From Polyangia bacterium (lineage in GTDB: Bacteria > Myxococcota_A > Polyangia > Nannocystales > Nannocystaceae), in NCBI GenBank assembly GCA_030430565.1, contig JAUIKS010000055.1, forward strand, positions 1-41,864: 41,864 nucleotides of DNA, written 5' to 3'. How positions within the stretch are numbered: position 1 is the stretch's first letter; every line of letters begins with the position of its first letter. A program made the position numbers and the translations under genes. This document shows, piece by piece, positions 1 through 7,784 of the stretch. The notes under the pieces are model-generated. The model worked only from the letters and a program-made list of their open reading frames with translations. It made no database searches and was not told the origin of the DNA.

Positions 1-780
1 GAGGTGCGCGCTGAACATGAAGCTGTCGCTCCACGCGTGGTTGGCCTCGCCGTCGAGCTTGCCGAGCACGGCGTGGCGCGCCGAGGCGTTGCCCTCGCCG
101 CCGAGCGGGCCGCCGCCGAGGTCGACCTCGGCGACGCCGCCCTCGAGCTTGAGCAGCACGCCGACGGCGCCGTCGGGGTCGCTGGCGATCGAGCGCGCGT
201 GCTGGTTGTAGTCGTCGCCGTAGCCGCGGGCCCAGAGGCCGTCGCCGGTGCACGCCAGCGCCTCGCCGTCGCAGTCCTCGTCGCCGGGCAGCGTGCAGTC
301 CTCGAGCTGCGGCAGCTGCTCATCCTCGCAGGGTCCCCAGGACATGTCTTCTTGGCAGGTCTGGGTCCCCGCGGCGCAGTCGCCGATGTCCTCGGTCCCG
401 GGCGGGCCGCTGTAGCAGGGCTGAAGCTCGCCCGGGGTGCACGCGCCGACCCCTTCGCTGTCGGAGTCGGTGCCGGAGTCAGTGCTGGAGTCAGTGCTGG
501 AGTCAGTGCTGGAGTCAGTGTCAGCGTCGCTCTCGCCGGTCTGCTCCGTCGCGCTCGTGGTCGCGCCGGTCGTGTCGCTCGCGTCCGTCTCGCTCGTGGC
601 CGTCGGGGCGCTCGCGCCGGAGGTCGGGCCCGTGCTCGCGGCGCCGCTGGCGGCGTCCGTCTCGCTGGCGGCGTCGGAGCCCGCGGCGCTGCTGGTGTCG
701 TCACCGGAGCACCCGAGGGGCGCGGCGACGCACAGTGCGAGGACGAGGGCGCTGCGTGGAGAGAGCGTTGCGCGGGTCAC
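1..780 (-). CDS. Surface lipoprotein with Thr/Ser/Asp-rich linker, 3' end outside the window
   Basis: The minus-strand frame is open from a GTG at 778-780 to the window edge (260 codons, no stop). The N-terminus is a lipoprotein signal (hydrophobic ALVLALCVAAPLG followed by the lipobox Cys). About 80 residues of Thr/Ser/Asp/Ala-rich linker follow, including four STDS units encoded by a 12-bp repeat. Next comes a cysteine-containing segment (CTPGELQPCYSGPPGTED, then CAAGTQTCQ) of a kind common in myxobacterial lipoproteins, where it precedes a beta-propeller-like region. What follows (residues about 200-260) looks like the start of such repeats. It is predicted to be anchored in the outer membrane. 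Function is unknown. The long plus-strand frames over this stretch are Ala/Val/Arg/Gly strings and look like shadows. Confidence 0.75.
   Translation of the reverse strand, partial: MTRATLSPRSALVLALCVAAPLGCSGDDTSSAAGSDAASETDAASGAASTGPTSGASAPTATSETDASDTTGATTSATEQTGESDADTDSSTDSSTDSSTDSGTDSDSEGVGACTPGELQPCYSGPPGTEDIGDCAAGTQTCQEDMSWGPCEDEQLPQLEDCTLPGDEDCDGEALACTGDGLWARGYGDDYNQHARSIASDPDGAVGVLLKLEGGVAEVDLGGGPLGGEGNASARHAVLGKLDGEANHAWSDSFMFSAHL
463..518. repeat. 12-bp tandem repeat inside the lipoprotein linker
   Basis: The unit GGAGTCAGTGCT occurs exactly at 475-486, 487-498 and 499-510, continues for 8 bases to 518, and is preceded by a two-mismatch copy at 463-474. On the minus strand it encodes repeated Ser-Thr-Asp-Ser. 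Copy-number change would keep the frame and only alter linker length. Confidence 0.85.
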
Positions 781-1032
781 CGCGCGACGGTACACGAAGC
801 GCGCGCGTTCGATGTATCGGCAAGCAGTGAAAATTTCGTGGACTGCGCTACTGTGGCGGTCGCCGGGGCCCCGAAGGGGTCGTCGTCGCGTGGTCCTAAA
901 GTGTTCTTAAGGTCATGTTATTTCGAGCGCTCGACGCGGCGCTCAGCCGCGCGAATCCGGGCGCAGCGCGGCGCTACGTCGAGTTCTTGCGCTTGACGGC
1001 GGTGATCGGCGGCGCGACGCTGGCTCGATCCG

Positions 1033-2265
1033 ATGCGTTGGTCGATCTTCGAGAGACGGTTTCGCAAGCTGTGGCCGCGGGTCGACCCGACGTGGATCAT
1101 CAATTCGGTCGCCCACCGGCGAACGCAGGATCGCGAGGGGGTCGACGCGCTCCTCGCCCGGGCCGACGCGCTGCCGGGGCCGGACGCGGCGAGCCTGCTC
1201 GTGCCCCTGGTCGCGTCGACGATGGAGACCATCGAGCGCGGCGACCAAGTCCACGTGATCGACGCCCTCGACGCGTTGATCCGCGCCGGCGGCGATCCGG
1301 GCCCAGCGCGCGGCGTGTTCCTACAGGGTCTTGGGGACAGGAGTATGGACGGCTCGACGTGCCGCGCGCTGCGTCGGGCCGCGCTCTCGGGCTGGTCGAT
1401 CGTCGCCTTCGAAGCCGCGCTAGCGCGGGTCTCGGAGCGAGCGCGCTGGCTCGCCGACGCGCGGCGCTTGGCGGCGCTGCAGCGAGAGGGGCGGATCGCG
1501 GAGATCCACGCGCTCAACTCGGTGTACGACAACCAACCGGTCGCGAACCTGTTCGACGGCATCAGGCTCGTCGCGCAGCAGCTGCTCGACGACTCGGCGG
1601 AGGCGGTGGAGCTGGCGAGCGCGACGCTCGTGCAGCTGCAGCGCGCGGGCGACGACTTGTGGCGCTGCTGGTGCGTCATGATCCCGGTCCTGCGCCATCA
1701 GCTGCGCCTCCGCGATCCCGAGCGCTGCGTCGCCGCGGCCCGGGTCCTCCAGCAAGCCCCGCGCATGGTCGAGCGCTCCGGGGCGCGCTCACCCGAGCAG
1801 GCTGTCCGTCAGGTCTCGTCGGTGGTCGAGCCGACGCTGAGCGAGCTGCTGGCGCTCGCGCGCGTCGATGATTCGTACGCGGCGACGGCCGCGGCTGAGG
1901 CGGCCTTTGCCTGCGTCGAGGCCGGATTCTCGCTCGCGCGCGCCCGCGGGGCGGCGGAGCGTGTGCTGGATCATGAGCAGCTCTGGGTGCGCGTCGCGTG
2001 CTCGCGCGCGCTCTCGCGGCATCTTCGGCGCGTCGGCGAGGAGCCGGCGCTCCCCGAGGGCTTCAGCCACCGGCGGACCTACGCGCGCAGCGACGCGCCG
2101 CTCGCGGGCAAGCGCGCGGGCAGCTGCGGACGCTGCGACGCGGTGTCGCGCTTCGTGATCTACGAGCACACGGATCGCCGGCAGTTCTCGGAGGACTCGG
2201 TGATCGAGTCGCGCTGCACAGCCTGTGGCGTGTACCGCGTGGCGCAGTTCGGCTATTGCCTGTGA
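1033..2265 (+). CDS. Hypothetical helical protein with C-terminal zinc ribbon
   Basis: A 410-residue protein from an ATG. I do not recognise the family. Residues 1-340 are mostly amphipathic Leu/Ala-rich helices resembling HEAT or TPR-like solenoids, without a motif I can name. The last 50 residues carry two paired cysteines, CGRC and CTAC, separated by about 30 residues, which is the spacing of a zinc ribbon; it ends in hydrophobic FGYCL. There is no signal peptide or membrane segment, so it is probably cytoplasmic. It ends 37 bases before the persulfide dioxygenase start on the same strand and may be cotranscribed. There is no clear Shine-Dalgarno sequence in front of the ATG, so the start is uncertain. 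Confidence 0.7.
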   Translation: MRWSIFERRFRKLWPRVDPTWIINSVAHRRTQDREGVDALLARADALPGPDAASLLVPLVASTMETIERGDQVHVIDALDALIRAGGDPGPARGVFLQGLGDRSMDGSTCRALRRAALSGWSIVAFEAALARVSERARWLADARRLAALQREGRIAEIHALNSVYDNQPVANLFDGIRLVAQQLLDDSAEAVELASATLVQLQRAGDDLWRCWCVMIPVLRHQLRLRDPERCVAAARVLQQAPRMVERSGARSPEQAVRQVSSVVEPTLSELLALARVDDSYAATAAAEAAFACVEAGFSLARARGAAERVLDHEQLWVRVACSRALSRHLRRVGEEPALPEGFSHRRTYARSDAPLAGKRAGSCGRCDAVSRFVIYEHTDRRQFSEDSVIESRCTACGVYRVAQFGYCL

Positions 2266-2302
2266 CGGCGAGTTGTTAGGCTGGCCGCGGAGGACGAGGC
2301 CT

Positions 2303-3352
2303 GTGTTGTTTCGACAGCTTTTTGATCGTGAGTCGTGCACGTATACCTACCTGTTGGCGGACGAGGCGAGCCGCGCGGCGGTCATCATCGATCCGGTGTT
2401 TGAGCATCACCTGCGCGACGCGGCGCTTATCCGCGAGCTCGAGCTGAACCTGCTGTTCTCGCTCGACACGCACGCGCACGCCGATCACATCACCGGCGCG
2501 TGGCTGCTCAAGCGCGCGTTCGGCTCCAAGATCACGCTCTCCCGTCGGTACGACGCCACCGGCGTGGACGTGCCCGTCGATCACGGCGCGCTCATCGAGT
2601 TCGGCGCGCACGCGCTCGAGGTGCGGGCGACCCCGGGGCACACCGCGGGCTGCGTCACCTACGTCGCGGGCTCGCGCGCGCTCGCGTTCCCGGGCGACAC
2701 CTTGCTGATCCGCGGGGCCGGGCGCACGGACTTTCAGGAGGGCAGCGCGGAGACGATGTACCGCTCGATCCGCGAGCAGATCTTCTCGCTGCCCGAGGGC
2801 TGCTCGCTGTACCCCGCGCACGACTACAGCGGACGGACCGTCACGACCGTCGGCGAGGAGATCAAGCACAACCCGCGCGTCGGCGGCGACGCCAACCTCA
2901 CCGACTTCGTCGGCTATATGGAGAACTTAAACCTCCCGCACCCGCGCAAGCTCGAGATCGCGGTCCCGGCGAATCTGCGCTGCGGCCGACCCGAGGACGA
3001 GCGCGAGCGCGCGGTGCCGACGGCGTGGGGCCCGGTGGTCACGAGCTACGCGGGCGTCCCGCAGATCGGGGCCGAGTGGGTGCTGCAGCACCGCGACGTC
3101 GTGCACGTCCTCGACGTCCGCACCCCGGAGGAGTTCGACGGCGGCGAGCTCGGGCGGATCAGCGGCGCCCAGTCGATCCCGCTCGCGGAGCTGCCCGCGC
3201 GCGTCGCCGAGGTGCCGCGCGACAAGCCGGTCGTGTGCGTGTGCCGCTCGGGCAAGCGCTCCGCCCGGGCGACGTTGATGCTCCGCGAGCGCGGCTTCAC
3301 GGACGCGGCGAACCTGGTCGGCGGGATGATCCGCGTGCGCGCGACGACCTGA
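2303..3352 (+). CDS. Persulfide dioxygenase (ETHE1-like) fused to a rhodanese domain
   Basis: I place the start at the GTG at 2303 (AGGA about 10 bases upstream), which gives LFRQLFDRESCTYTYLLAD, the usual ETHE1-family N-terminus; the open frame upstream to 2225 does not look coding. Residues 1-200 are a metallo-beta-lactamase fold with THAHADH (56-62), PGH (His113), GDT (Asp132) and PAHDY (His173), matching the mononuclear iron site and acid residues of persulfide dioxygenases, plus the family motif GRTDFQ. Residues about 245-349 are a rhodanese domain with active-site loop CRSGKR (Cys314). Members oxidise glutathione persulfide to sulfite; the rhodanese half moves sulfane sulfur to or from it. 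Both active sites look intact. Cytoplasmic. Confidence 0.93.
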   Translation: MLFRQLFDRESCTYTYLLADEASRAAVIIDPVFEHHLRDAALIRELELNLLFSLDTHAHADHITGAWLLKRAFGSKITLSRRYDATGVDVPVDHGALIEFGAHALEVRATPGHTAGCVTYVAGSRALAFPGDTLLIRGAGRTDFQEGSAETMYRSIREQIFSLPEGCSLYPAHDYSGRTVTTVGEEIKHNPRVGGDANLTDFVGYMENLNLPHPRKLEIAVPANLRCGRPEDERERAVPTAWGPVVTSYAGVPQIGAEWVLQHRDVVHVLDVRTPEEFDGGELGRISGAQSIPLAELPARVAEVPRDKPVVCVCRSGKRSARATLMLRERGFTDAANLVGGMIRVRATT

Positions 3353-3415
3353 GCCGCGGGGCCGCGGGCGCGGCCCAGTCGCATCTTCGCGGGGATTTCG
3401 ATATCGTGCGCGGCT

Positions 3416-4237
3416 ATGGGGGCTCTTCGACGGCTGCTCGTCTGCTTGTTGGCGCTGATGCTCGCCGGCCTGCTGGCGTGTCAGGGGGAGCGCAGGACGC
3501 CGCGGCTGCGCCTGGCGACGACCACGAGCACCCAGAGCTCGGGCCTGCTCGACGTCCTGCTGCCACCCTTCGAGGCGCGCGAGGGGATCACGGTCGAGAC
3601 GATCGCGGCCGGCACGGGGCAGGCGCTCGCGCTCGGGGAGCGCGGCGATGTCGATGTCGTGCTGGTGCACGCGCGCGCGCGCGAGGACGCGTTTGTGGCG
3701 GCGGGTCACGGCGTCTCGCGGCGCGACATCATGTGGAACGACTTCGTGATCGTCGGGCCGCCGGCGGATCCAGCTGGCGTTAAGGGCATGTCAGACGCCG
3801 CGGCCGCGCTCGCCAAGATCGCGCGCGCCGAGGCGGGCTTCGTGTCGCGTGGGGACGACTCCGGCACGCACATCCGCGAGCGCGCGCTGTGGGGGCAGGC
3901 CGGCGGGCGCGCGGCGTGGGCGGGGTACGTCGAGGCCGGGCAGGGGCAGGGCGCGTGCCTGACCATCGCGGACCAGACCCGCGCGTACATGTTGACGGAC
4001 CGCGGGACGTACCTGGCGTATCGCGGCGAGCTCGCGCTCGAGGTGCTGGTCGCGGGCGACCCGGCGCTGCGCAACCCCTACGGCGCGATCATCGTCAACC
4101 CCGCGCGGCACCCCGAGGTCCGGGCCGAGCTCGCGCGGCGTCTGCTCGACTACCTGAGCTCCGACGAGGGCCAGCGCAGGATCGCGGAGTTCCGCGTCGA
4201 CGGCGAGGTGTTGTTTCACCCCGCGCGGGGGGCGTGA
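3416..4237 (+). CDS. tupA: Tungstate ABC transporter substrate-binding lipoprotein TupA
   Basis: A 273-residue protein with a lipoprotein signal (LLVCLLALMLAGLLAC, lipobox Cys22). The mature part begins with LATTTSTQSSGLLDVLLPPFE and continues with GTGQAL, GDVDVVLVHA, NDFVIVGPPADPAG and SRGDDSGTH. These are the diagnostic segments of the TupA/WtpA-like tungstate-binding family, in which the Thr-Thr-Ser/Thr cluster contributes to the oxyanion site. Family members bind tungstate with very high affinity and discriminate against molybdate. It is the first gene of a three-gene importer; tupB starts 7 bases after its stop. The substrate assignment rests on family resemblance. Confidence 0.93.
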   Translation: MGALRRLLVCLLALMLAGLLACQGERRTPRLRLATTTSTQSSGLLDVLLPPFEAREGITVETIAAGTGQALALGERGDVDVVLVHARAREDAFVAAGHGVSRRDIMWNDFVIVGPPADPAGVKGMSDAAAALAKIARAEAGFVSRGDDSGTHIRERALWGQAGGRAAWAGYVEAGQGQGACLTIADQTRAYMLTDRGTYLAYRGELALEVLVAGDPALRNPYGAIIVNPARHPEVRAELARRLLDYLSSDEGQRRIAEFRVDGEVLFHPARGA

Positions 4238-4243
4238 GCGGGC

Positions 4244-4939
4244 TTGGAATTTCTGCTCGAGGGTCTCTTGGAGGCGTGGCGGCTGGTCGCCGTCGGCGAC
4301 GCGCACGTGCTGCACGCGGTCTGGGTGACGCTGATGTGCACGGGACTCGCCGTCGGTCTCGCGGCCGCGGTCGCGCTGCCCTACGGCGCGTGGCTCGGGC
4401 GGACGCGGCCCGACGGCGGCGGGCTTCAGGTGTTCGTGATGCGCGTCGGTATGTTCGTGCCGACGGTGGTCGTGGGCCTCTTGGTCTACAGCCTGCTCTC
4501 GCGCCGCGGGCTGCTTGGCGGCCTCGAGCTGCTGTACACGAAGGGGGCGATCATCGGCGGCGAGGTCTTGCTGGTGTTCCCGCTGATCGTCACGCTGACG
4601 CACGGCGCGGTCGCGAGCCTGGACCCGATCGTCGCCGAGACCGCGCGCACGCTGGGCGCGAGCTCGTGGCGCGTCAACCTGACCTTGATGAGCGAGGCGC
4701 GGACCGGGCTGGTCGCGGCGTGCCTGGCCGCGTGCGCGCGCTGCCTCTCGGAGCTCGGGGTCGCGCTCGTCGCCGGCGGCGGGCTCGCGATGCGGACGCG
4801 CACGCTCTCGGCGACGATCACCTACGAGCTGAGCCGCGGCAACTTCAGCCGCGGGCTGGCCTCGGGGATCATCCTGCTGGTGCTCGCGGTCGGGGTCGCG
4901 CTGCTCGCCCACCGGCTCGGGCGGGAGGCGCGGGCGTGA
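4244..4939 (+). CDS. tupB: Tungstate ABC transporter permease TupB
   Basis: A 231-residue inner-membrane permease starting with TTG at 4244, the only start close to the tupA stop. It has about five hydrophobic segments (WVTLMCTGLAVGLAAAVALP, VFVMRVGMFVPTVVVGLLVY, GEVLLVFPLIVTLTHG, the ELGVALVAGGGLAM region, IILLVLAVGVALLAH). The cytoplasmic coupling loop ETARTLGASSWRV fits the EAA motif that docks on the ATPase. Its TGA stop overlaps the GTG of tupC (4936-4939), indicating translational coupling. Confidence 0.92.
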   Translation: MEFLLEGLLEAWRLVAVGDAHVLHAVWVTLMCTGLAVGLAAAVALPYGAWLGRTRPDGGGLQVFVMRVGMFVPTVVVGLLVYSLLSRRGLLGGLELLYTKGAIIGGEVLLVFPLIVTLTHGAVASLDPIVAETARTLGASSWRVNLTLMSEARTGLVAACLAACARCLSELGVALVAGGGLAMRTRTLSATITYELSRGNFSRGLASGIILLVLAVGVALLAHRLGREARA

Positions 4940-5526
4940 TCCGGCTGTCGGACGTCGAGGTGCGCTTCGCCGAGACGCTCGCGCTCGAGCTCGCGGAGCT
5001 CCGCGTGGGCGCGCGCGAGCGCCTGGGCGTGGTCGGCCGCAACGGCGCGGGCAAGTCGACGCTGCTGCGGCTGCTCGCGGGCCTCGTGCGCCCGACCGCC
5101 GGCGCGGTCGAGGGCGCCTTGCCTCCGGGACAGGCTGTGCTCGTGCACCAGCGCCCGTACATGCTGCGCGGCACCGCGGCGGACAACGTCGCGTTCGCGC
5201 TGCGTCTGCGGCGGCGCCCGCGGCGGGAGGCGCTCGCGCTCCTGGAGCGCGTCGGCGTCGGCGGCCTGGCCTCGCGGACCGCTCGCGCGCTGTCCGGCGG
5301 TGAGCGGCAGCGGGTCGCGCTCGCCCGGGCGCTCGCGGCGGAGCCGCGCCTGCTGCTGCTGGACGAGCCCTGCGCGGCGCTGGACGAGGCGGGCCGCGCG
5401 GCCGTCTTCGCGATCGTGCGCGAGTTCTCGGGCGCGGTCGTCGTCGCCGCGCCCGAGCTCCGCGGGCTCCCAGTCGAGCGCGTCGTCGAGCTTGGCTCGC
5501 CCGGCTCTATGAACATGAATAAGTAG
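4936..5526 (+). CDS. tupC: Tungstate ABC transporter ATPase TupC, short, atypical H-loop
   Basis: GTG start at 4936 overlapping the tupB stop; 196 residues, short for an ABC ATPase. Visible motifs are Walker A GRNGAGKST, Q-loop HQRPYMLRGT, signature LSGGERQR, Walker B LLLLDEP and D-loop ALDE. After Walker B the switch region reads VVVAAPELRG, where related ATPases have ATHD or similar, so the conserved H-loop histidine appears replaced by proline. The protein ends soon after (GSPGSMNMNK) without the C-terminal extension seen in many TupC proteins. It should power import through TupB if hydrolysis is still efficient; the missing His makes this uncertain. Confidence 0.9.
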   Translation: MIRLSDVEVRFAETLALELAELRVGARERLGVVGRNGAGKSTLLRLLAGLVRPTAGAVEGALPPGQAVLVHQRPYMLRGTAADNVAFALRLRRRPRREALALLERVGVGGLASRTARALSGGERQRVALARALAAEPRLLLLDEPCAALDEAGRAAVFAIVREFSGAVVVAAPELRGLPVERVVELGSPGSMNMNK

Positions 5527-5544
5527 ACATGTTACGATTCGCCG

Positions 5545-6384
5545 TTGGCCCTCGGCACGCTCACGCGCCGCGTCGCGCTCTCGACGCTCGGTCTCACGCT
5601 CGTGGGCGGCTGCGTGGACATCAACCTCGACTGGGAGCCGCCGAGCGACGGCGCTAGCTCCGACGCCTCGGCGGGCGACTCTGACGCGAGCACGAGCACG
5701 AGCGCAGGAGCGACCGAGGCCGCGACGGACAGCGACGCCGACACGGACGGCACGGGCGGCGACTCAGTCGGGATGACGAGCGGGGGGGTCACGGGGCTGC
5801 CCGGTACGACCGACGAGCCCGGCGCGACCACGGAGCCGCAGACGGAGCCGGCGACGACCGGCGAGGGCGAGGAGGTCCTCTACGACTTCTGGCTCGAGCA
5901 CTGCGCGCTGCAGTGGGTCGTCGGATTGGATCCCGACTTCATGTCGGTGTCGTGCAACACCGCCGACGGCTTTCAAGGCTGGGAGGAGAAGCGGTTCAAC
6001 CAAGACGTCTACGTCGAGGGGGACACGGTGTTCGGCCGCGCGCTGCTGCTCTCTCCTCCCGCGGCGGAGCTCGCGGCCATCTCGGGGCTCTACGGCGAGG
6101 TGCTGCTGGACAAGCCGGCCGCCTTCGTCGCGGACGTGGCGTGCAAGGCCGGCGGCGGTCCGTGCGACGCCGAGTGGCAGGTCGTGGTGTGGGATATCGA
6201 CTCCATGGAGGTCTACGATGTGCTGCAAGCGGTCGAGACCAACGACGGCGCGATCAGCGGGCTGTTCCTTGAGCTCACCGAGTACATCGGGGAGCCGATC
6301 GGCGTGTCGATCGGGGTCATCTCGCTCCAAGGTCAGCCAGGCGACGAGCTCGTGTGGGAGTCGCCGCGGATCATCGCGATCTGA
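5545..6384 (+). CDS. Hypothetical lipoprotein
   Basis: A 279-residue protein from the TTG at 5545, the only plausible start after the in-frame stop at 5524. The N-terminus TRRVALSTLGLTLVGGC is a lipoprotein signal, and the Arg pair before the hydrophobic stretch leaves Tat export possible. Residues about 30-105 are an Asp/Thr/Ser/Gly-rich linker. The C-terminal 170 residues form a compact domain with four cysteines outside the lipobox (HCAL, SCNT, ACKAGGGPC), likely disulfide-linked outside the cytoplasm. I do not recognise this domain. It starts 18 bases after tupC on the same strand, but a link to tungstate uptake is not shown. Confidence 0.78.
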   Translation: MALGTLTRRVALSTLGLTLVGGCVDINLDWEPPSDGASSDASAGDSDASTSTSAGATEAATDSDADTDGTGGDSVGMTSGGVTGLPGTTDEPGATTEPQTEPATTGEGEEVLYDFWLEHCALQWVVGLDPDFMSVSCNTADGFQGWEEKRFNQDVYVEGDTVFGRALLLSPPAAELAAISGLYGEVLLDKPAAFVADVACKAGGGPCDAEWQVVVWDIDSMEVYDVLQAVETNDGAISGLFLELTEYIGEPIGVSIGVISLQGQPGDELVWESPRIIAI

Positions 6385-6399
6385 CGCGGCTGAGCGAAC

Positions 6400-7056
6400 T
6401 CAGGGCGAGTGCTGATACTGGATCTGGTTGAGCACGGCCGAGCCCGTCAGCGGCATGCTGGGGACCGGCGCCGGCTCGGCGGCGCGGGGCGTGACGGCGG
6501 GTCGCTTGGCGGTCTTGACGTCGCGCGCGTACAGCCGCGCGGCGGCGACTCGCGCGCTCCGCCGCTTGGCCCGCAGATCCTCTTGGATGAGGCTCATGAG
6601 CTGATTGGCCTGCGTCAGCTTGCGGTGGATCGCGCGCAGCGGCTGCCCCAGGATCTCGGCCACGGACTTGACCGGGAGCACGTGCTTGGCGCACAGCTCG
6701 ACGACGACCTGCAGCTCGAGGGGGAGGATCGTCAGCGCCTCGCGCCAGATCCTGTCGCGCCGCCGGCTGCGTGATCGCAGCTCGAGCCCACGCGCGGCGC
6801 AGCGCCTGCTGATGTGCTCGCGGACGGCGTCCTCGCTGACGAGCATCAAGATGTTGCGAAAGCTCTGCTCATTTTCAGACCAGCGCGCCGTGGTGACGCC
6901 GCGCTGGAAGACGGCCTCCGTCAGCTCGGCGGCCTCGGCCTCGCCGATGATGTGACCGAGGTAGCGTCGCAGCGAGCTGGCGTGGGCGGCCCTGAGCTCG
7001 TCCGCCGCCGCGAGGTTACCGTTCCGTAGGTGGTAGAGCAGATACTGTTCGCGCAT
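6400..7056 (-). CDS. Divergent ECF-type RNA polymerase sigma factor
   Basis: The start is set at the ATG at 7054-7056 (MREQYLLYHLRNGNLAAADEL) because a GGAGG lies 5 bases upstream at 7062-7066; an in-frame ATG at 7068 and longer extensions are less likely. The 218-residue protein shows a region 2-like half (AADELRAAHASSLRRYLGHIIG, then AVREHISRRC) and a region 4-like helix-turn-helix (LPLELQVVVELCAKHVLPV, then VAEILGQPLRAIHRKL). The phrase LPLELQ with the following helix pair is also seen in the ECF sigma at 16682-17332. Region 2 is poorly conserved, so promoter melting ability cannot be judged. The C-terminal 70 residues are basic and Pro-rich. No neighbouring anti-sigma or kinase gene is evident. 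Confidence 0.72.
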   Translation of the reverse strand: MREQYLLYHLRNGNLAAADELRAAHASSLRRYLGHIIGEAEAAELTEAVFQRGVTTARWSENEQSFRNILMLVSEDAVREHISRRCAARGLELRSRSRRRDRIWREALTILPLELQVVVELCAKHVLPVKSVAEILGQPLRAIHRKLTQANQLMSLIQEDLRAKRRSARVAAARLYARDVKTAKRPAVTPRAAEPAPVPSMPLTGSAVLNQIQYQHSP

Positions 7057-7061
7057 GCCGG

Positions 7062-7066
7062 CCTCC
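7062..7066 (-). promoter_or_regulatory. Ribosome binding site of the sigma factor gene
   Basis: GGAGG on the minus strand, 5 bases before the ATG at 7056. It decides that start over the in-frame upstream extension. Confidence 0.7.
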
Positions 7067-7369
7067 ATGTGACATCGCGGGCGGTTCGTGCTGGACGGCG
7101 TACGAAGCGTTCGGCGCGGGCGAGCGCGCTGACCGTGGATTGTATCGAGCTCTGCGCGCCGTCCATGACGCCTCGTCAAGAGCGTACCACCTGCAGCGCC
7201 CCGAGGATGGATGCTTGTACAGGTATTTTTCCCCGAAGGTTTTTCCGGCTGCTGCTGCAGCGTTAACCCGGCGAACGTGTTCTTCAACAGGCGATCGATC
7301 GTCACAGCCCGCTCCGTGCACAGACAAAAAGTGCTTCGCTCCTGTAGTTCCCGCCGACGGAGAATTGAT

Positions 7370-7393
7370 CCCGCGGCGTCGCGACGCCGCGGG
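7370..7393. promoter_or_regulatory. Perfect 24-nt palindrome
   Basis: CCCGCGGCGTC and its exact reverse complement meet at a central GC, so all 24 bases are palindromic. There is no T tract on either side, so it does not look like an intrinsic terminator. It lies in the non-coding gap between the divergently oriented sigma factor and radical SAM genes, where a dimeric regulator site would be reasonable. The role is inferred from position and symmetry only. Confidence 0.5.
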
Positions 7394-7583
7394 TATCGCT
7401 ACCGTACGCACGCGGCGGCCGGTGTCTGCAGAGGGCCGCAGGAGCCGGCCTGATCGCCGTAGCGGCCATGCTGCGGCGCTGGGACGGCCTTGTGCGCACG
7501 GAGCGGTCGCGTAGCCGGACCAGCCGCCAGAGAGCGGAAACGCGCGCAGGCGGCCGCAGCGGCGGCCGTAGCGGCGATCGTAT

Positions 7584-7720
7584 CTGTGGAGGCAGCTGTG
7601 AATCACCTGTGCAGCAGCTGGGCATCTCCTTGTGGAGGAATGTGCGGAGGAGTGCGTCTGGGGTCGTCGCCTGTGGACGCGGCCGTGGACGAGCTGTGGA
7701 GCGCCGCCGGGATCTGTGGA
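7584..7720 (+). repeat. Cluster of TGTGGA words in the gap before the radical SAM gene
   Basis: The word (C/T)TGTGGA occurs at 7584-7590, 7630-7636, 7671-7677, 7694-7700 and 7714-7720, with near matches CTGTGAA (7596), CTGTGCA (7607) and CGTGGAC (7684). The spacing is irregular. TGTGGA is the core of the reverse complement of a DnaA box (TTATCCACA, or TTGTCCACA in GC-rich bacteria), but none of the copies is a complete 9-mer box. The rest of the gap 7057-7784 holds no convincing ORF; only the palindrome at 7370-7393 stands out. Confidence 0.45.
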
Positions 7721-7784
7721 CAGTCGCGACGGGTGATCTGCGTCCGCGTTGACGCGTCGAGCCGGGCTCGTCCAGACTCCGCCG

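Noticed and set aside
4..996. 330-codon plus-strand frame at the window start
   Set aside because: It is opposite a minus-strand lipoprotein with signal peptide, linker and a recognisable Cys segment.
6400..7305. 301-residue version of the sigma factor starting at 7305
   Set aside because: The first 80 residues are Arg/Thr-rich and unlike the rest; GGAGG at 7062-7066 supports the start at 7056.
7584..7720. Replication origin (oriC) interpretation of the TGTGGA cluster
   Set aside because: No complete DnaA 9-mer, no AT-rich unwinding region, and no dnaA, dnaN or gidA gene nearby.
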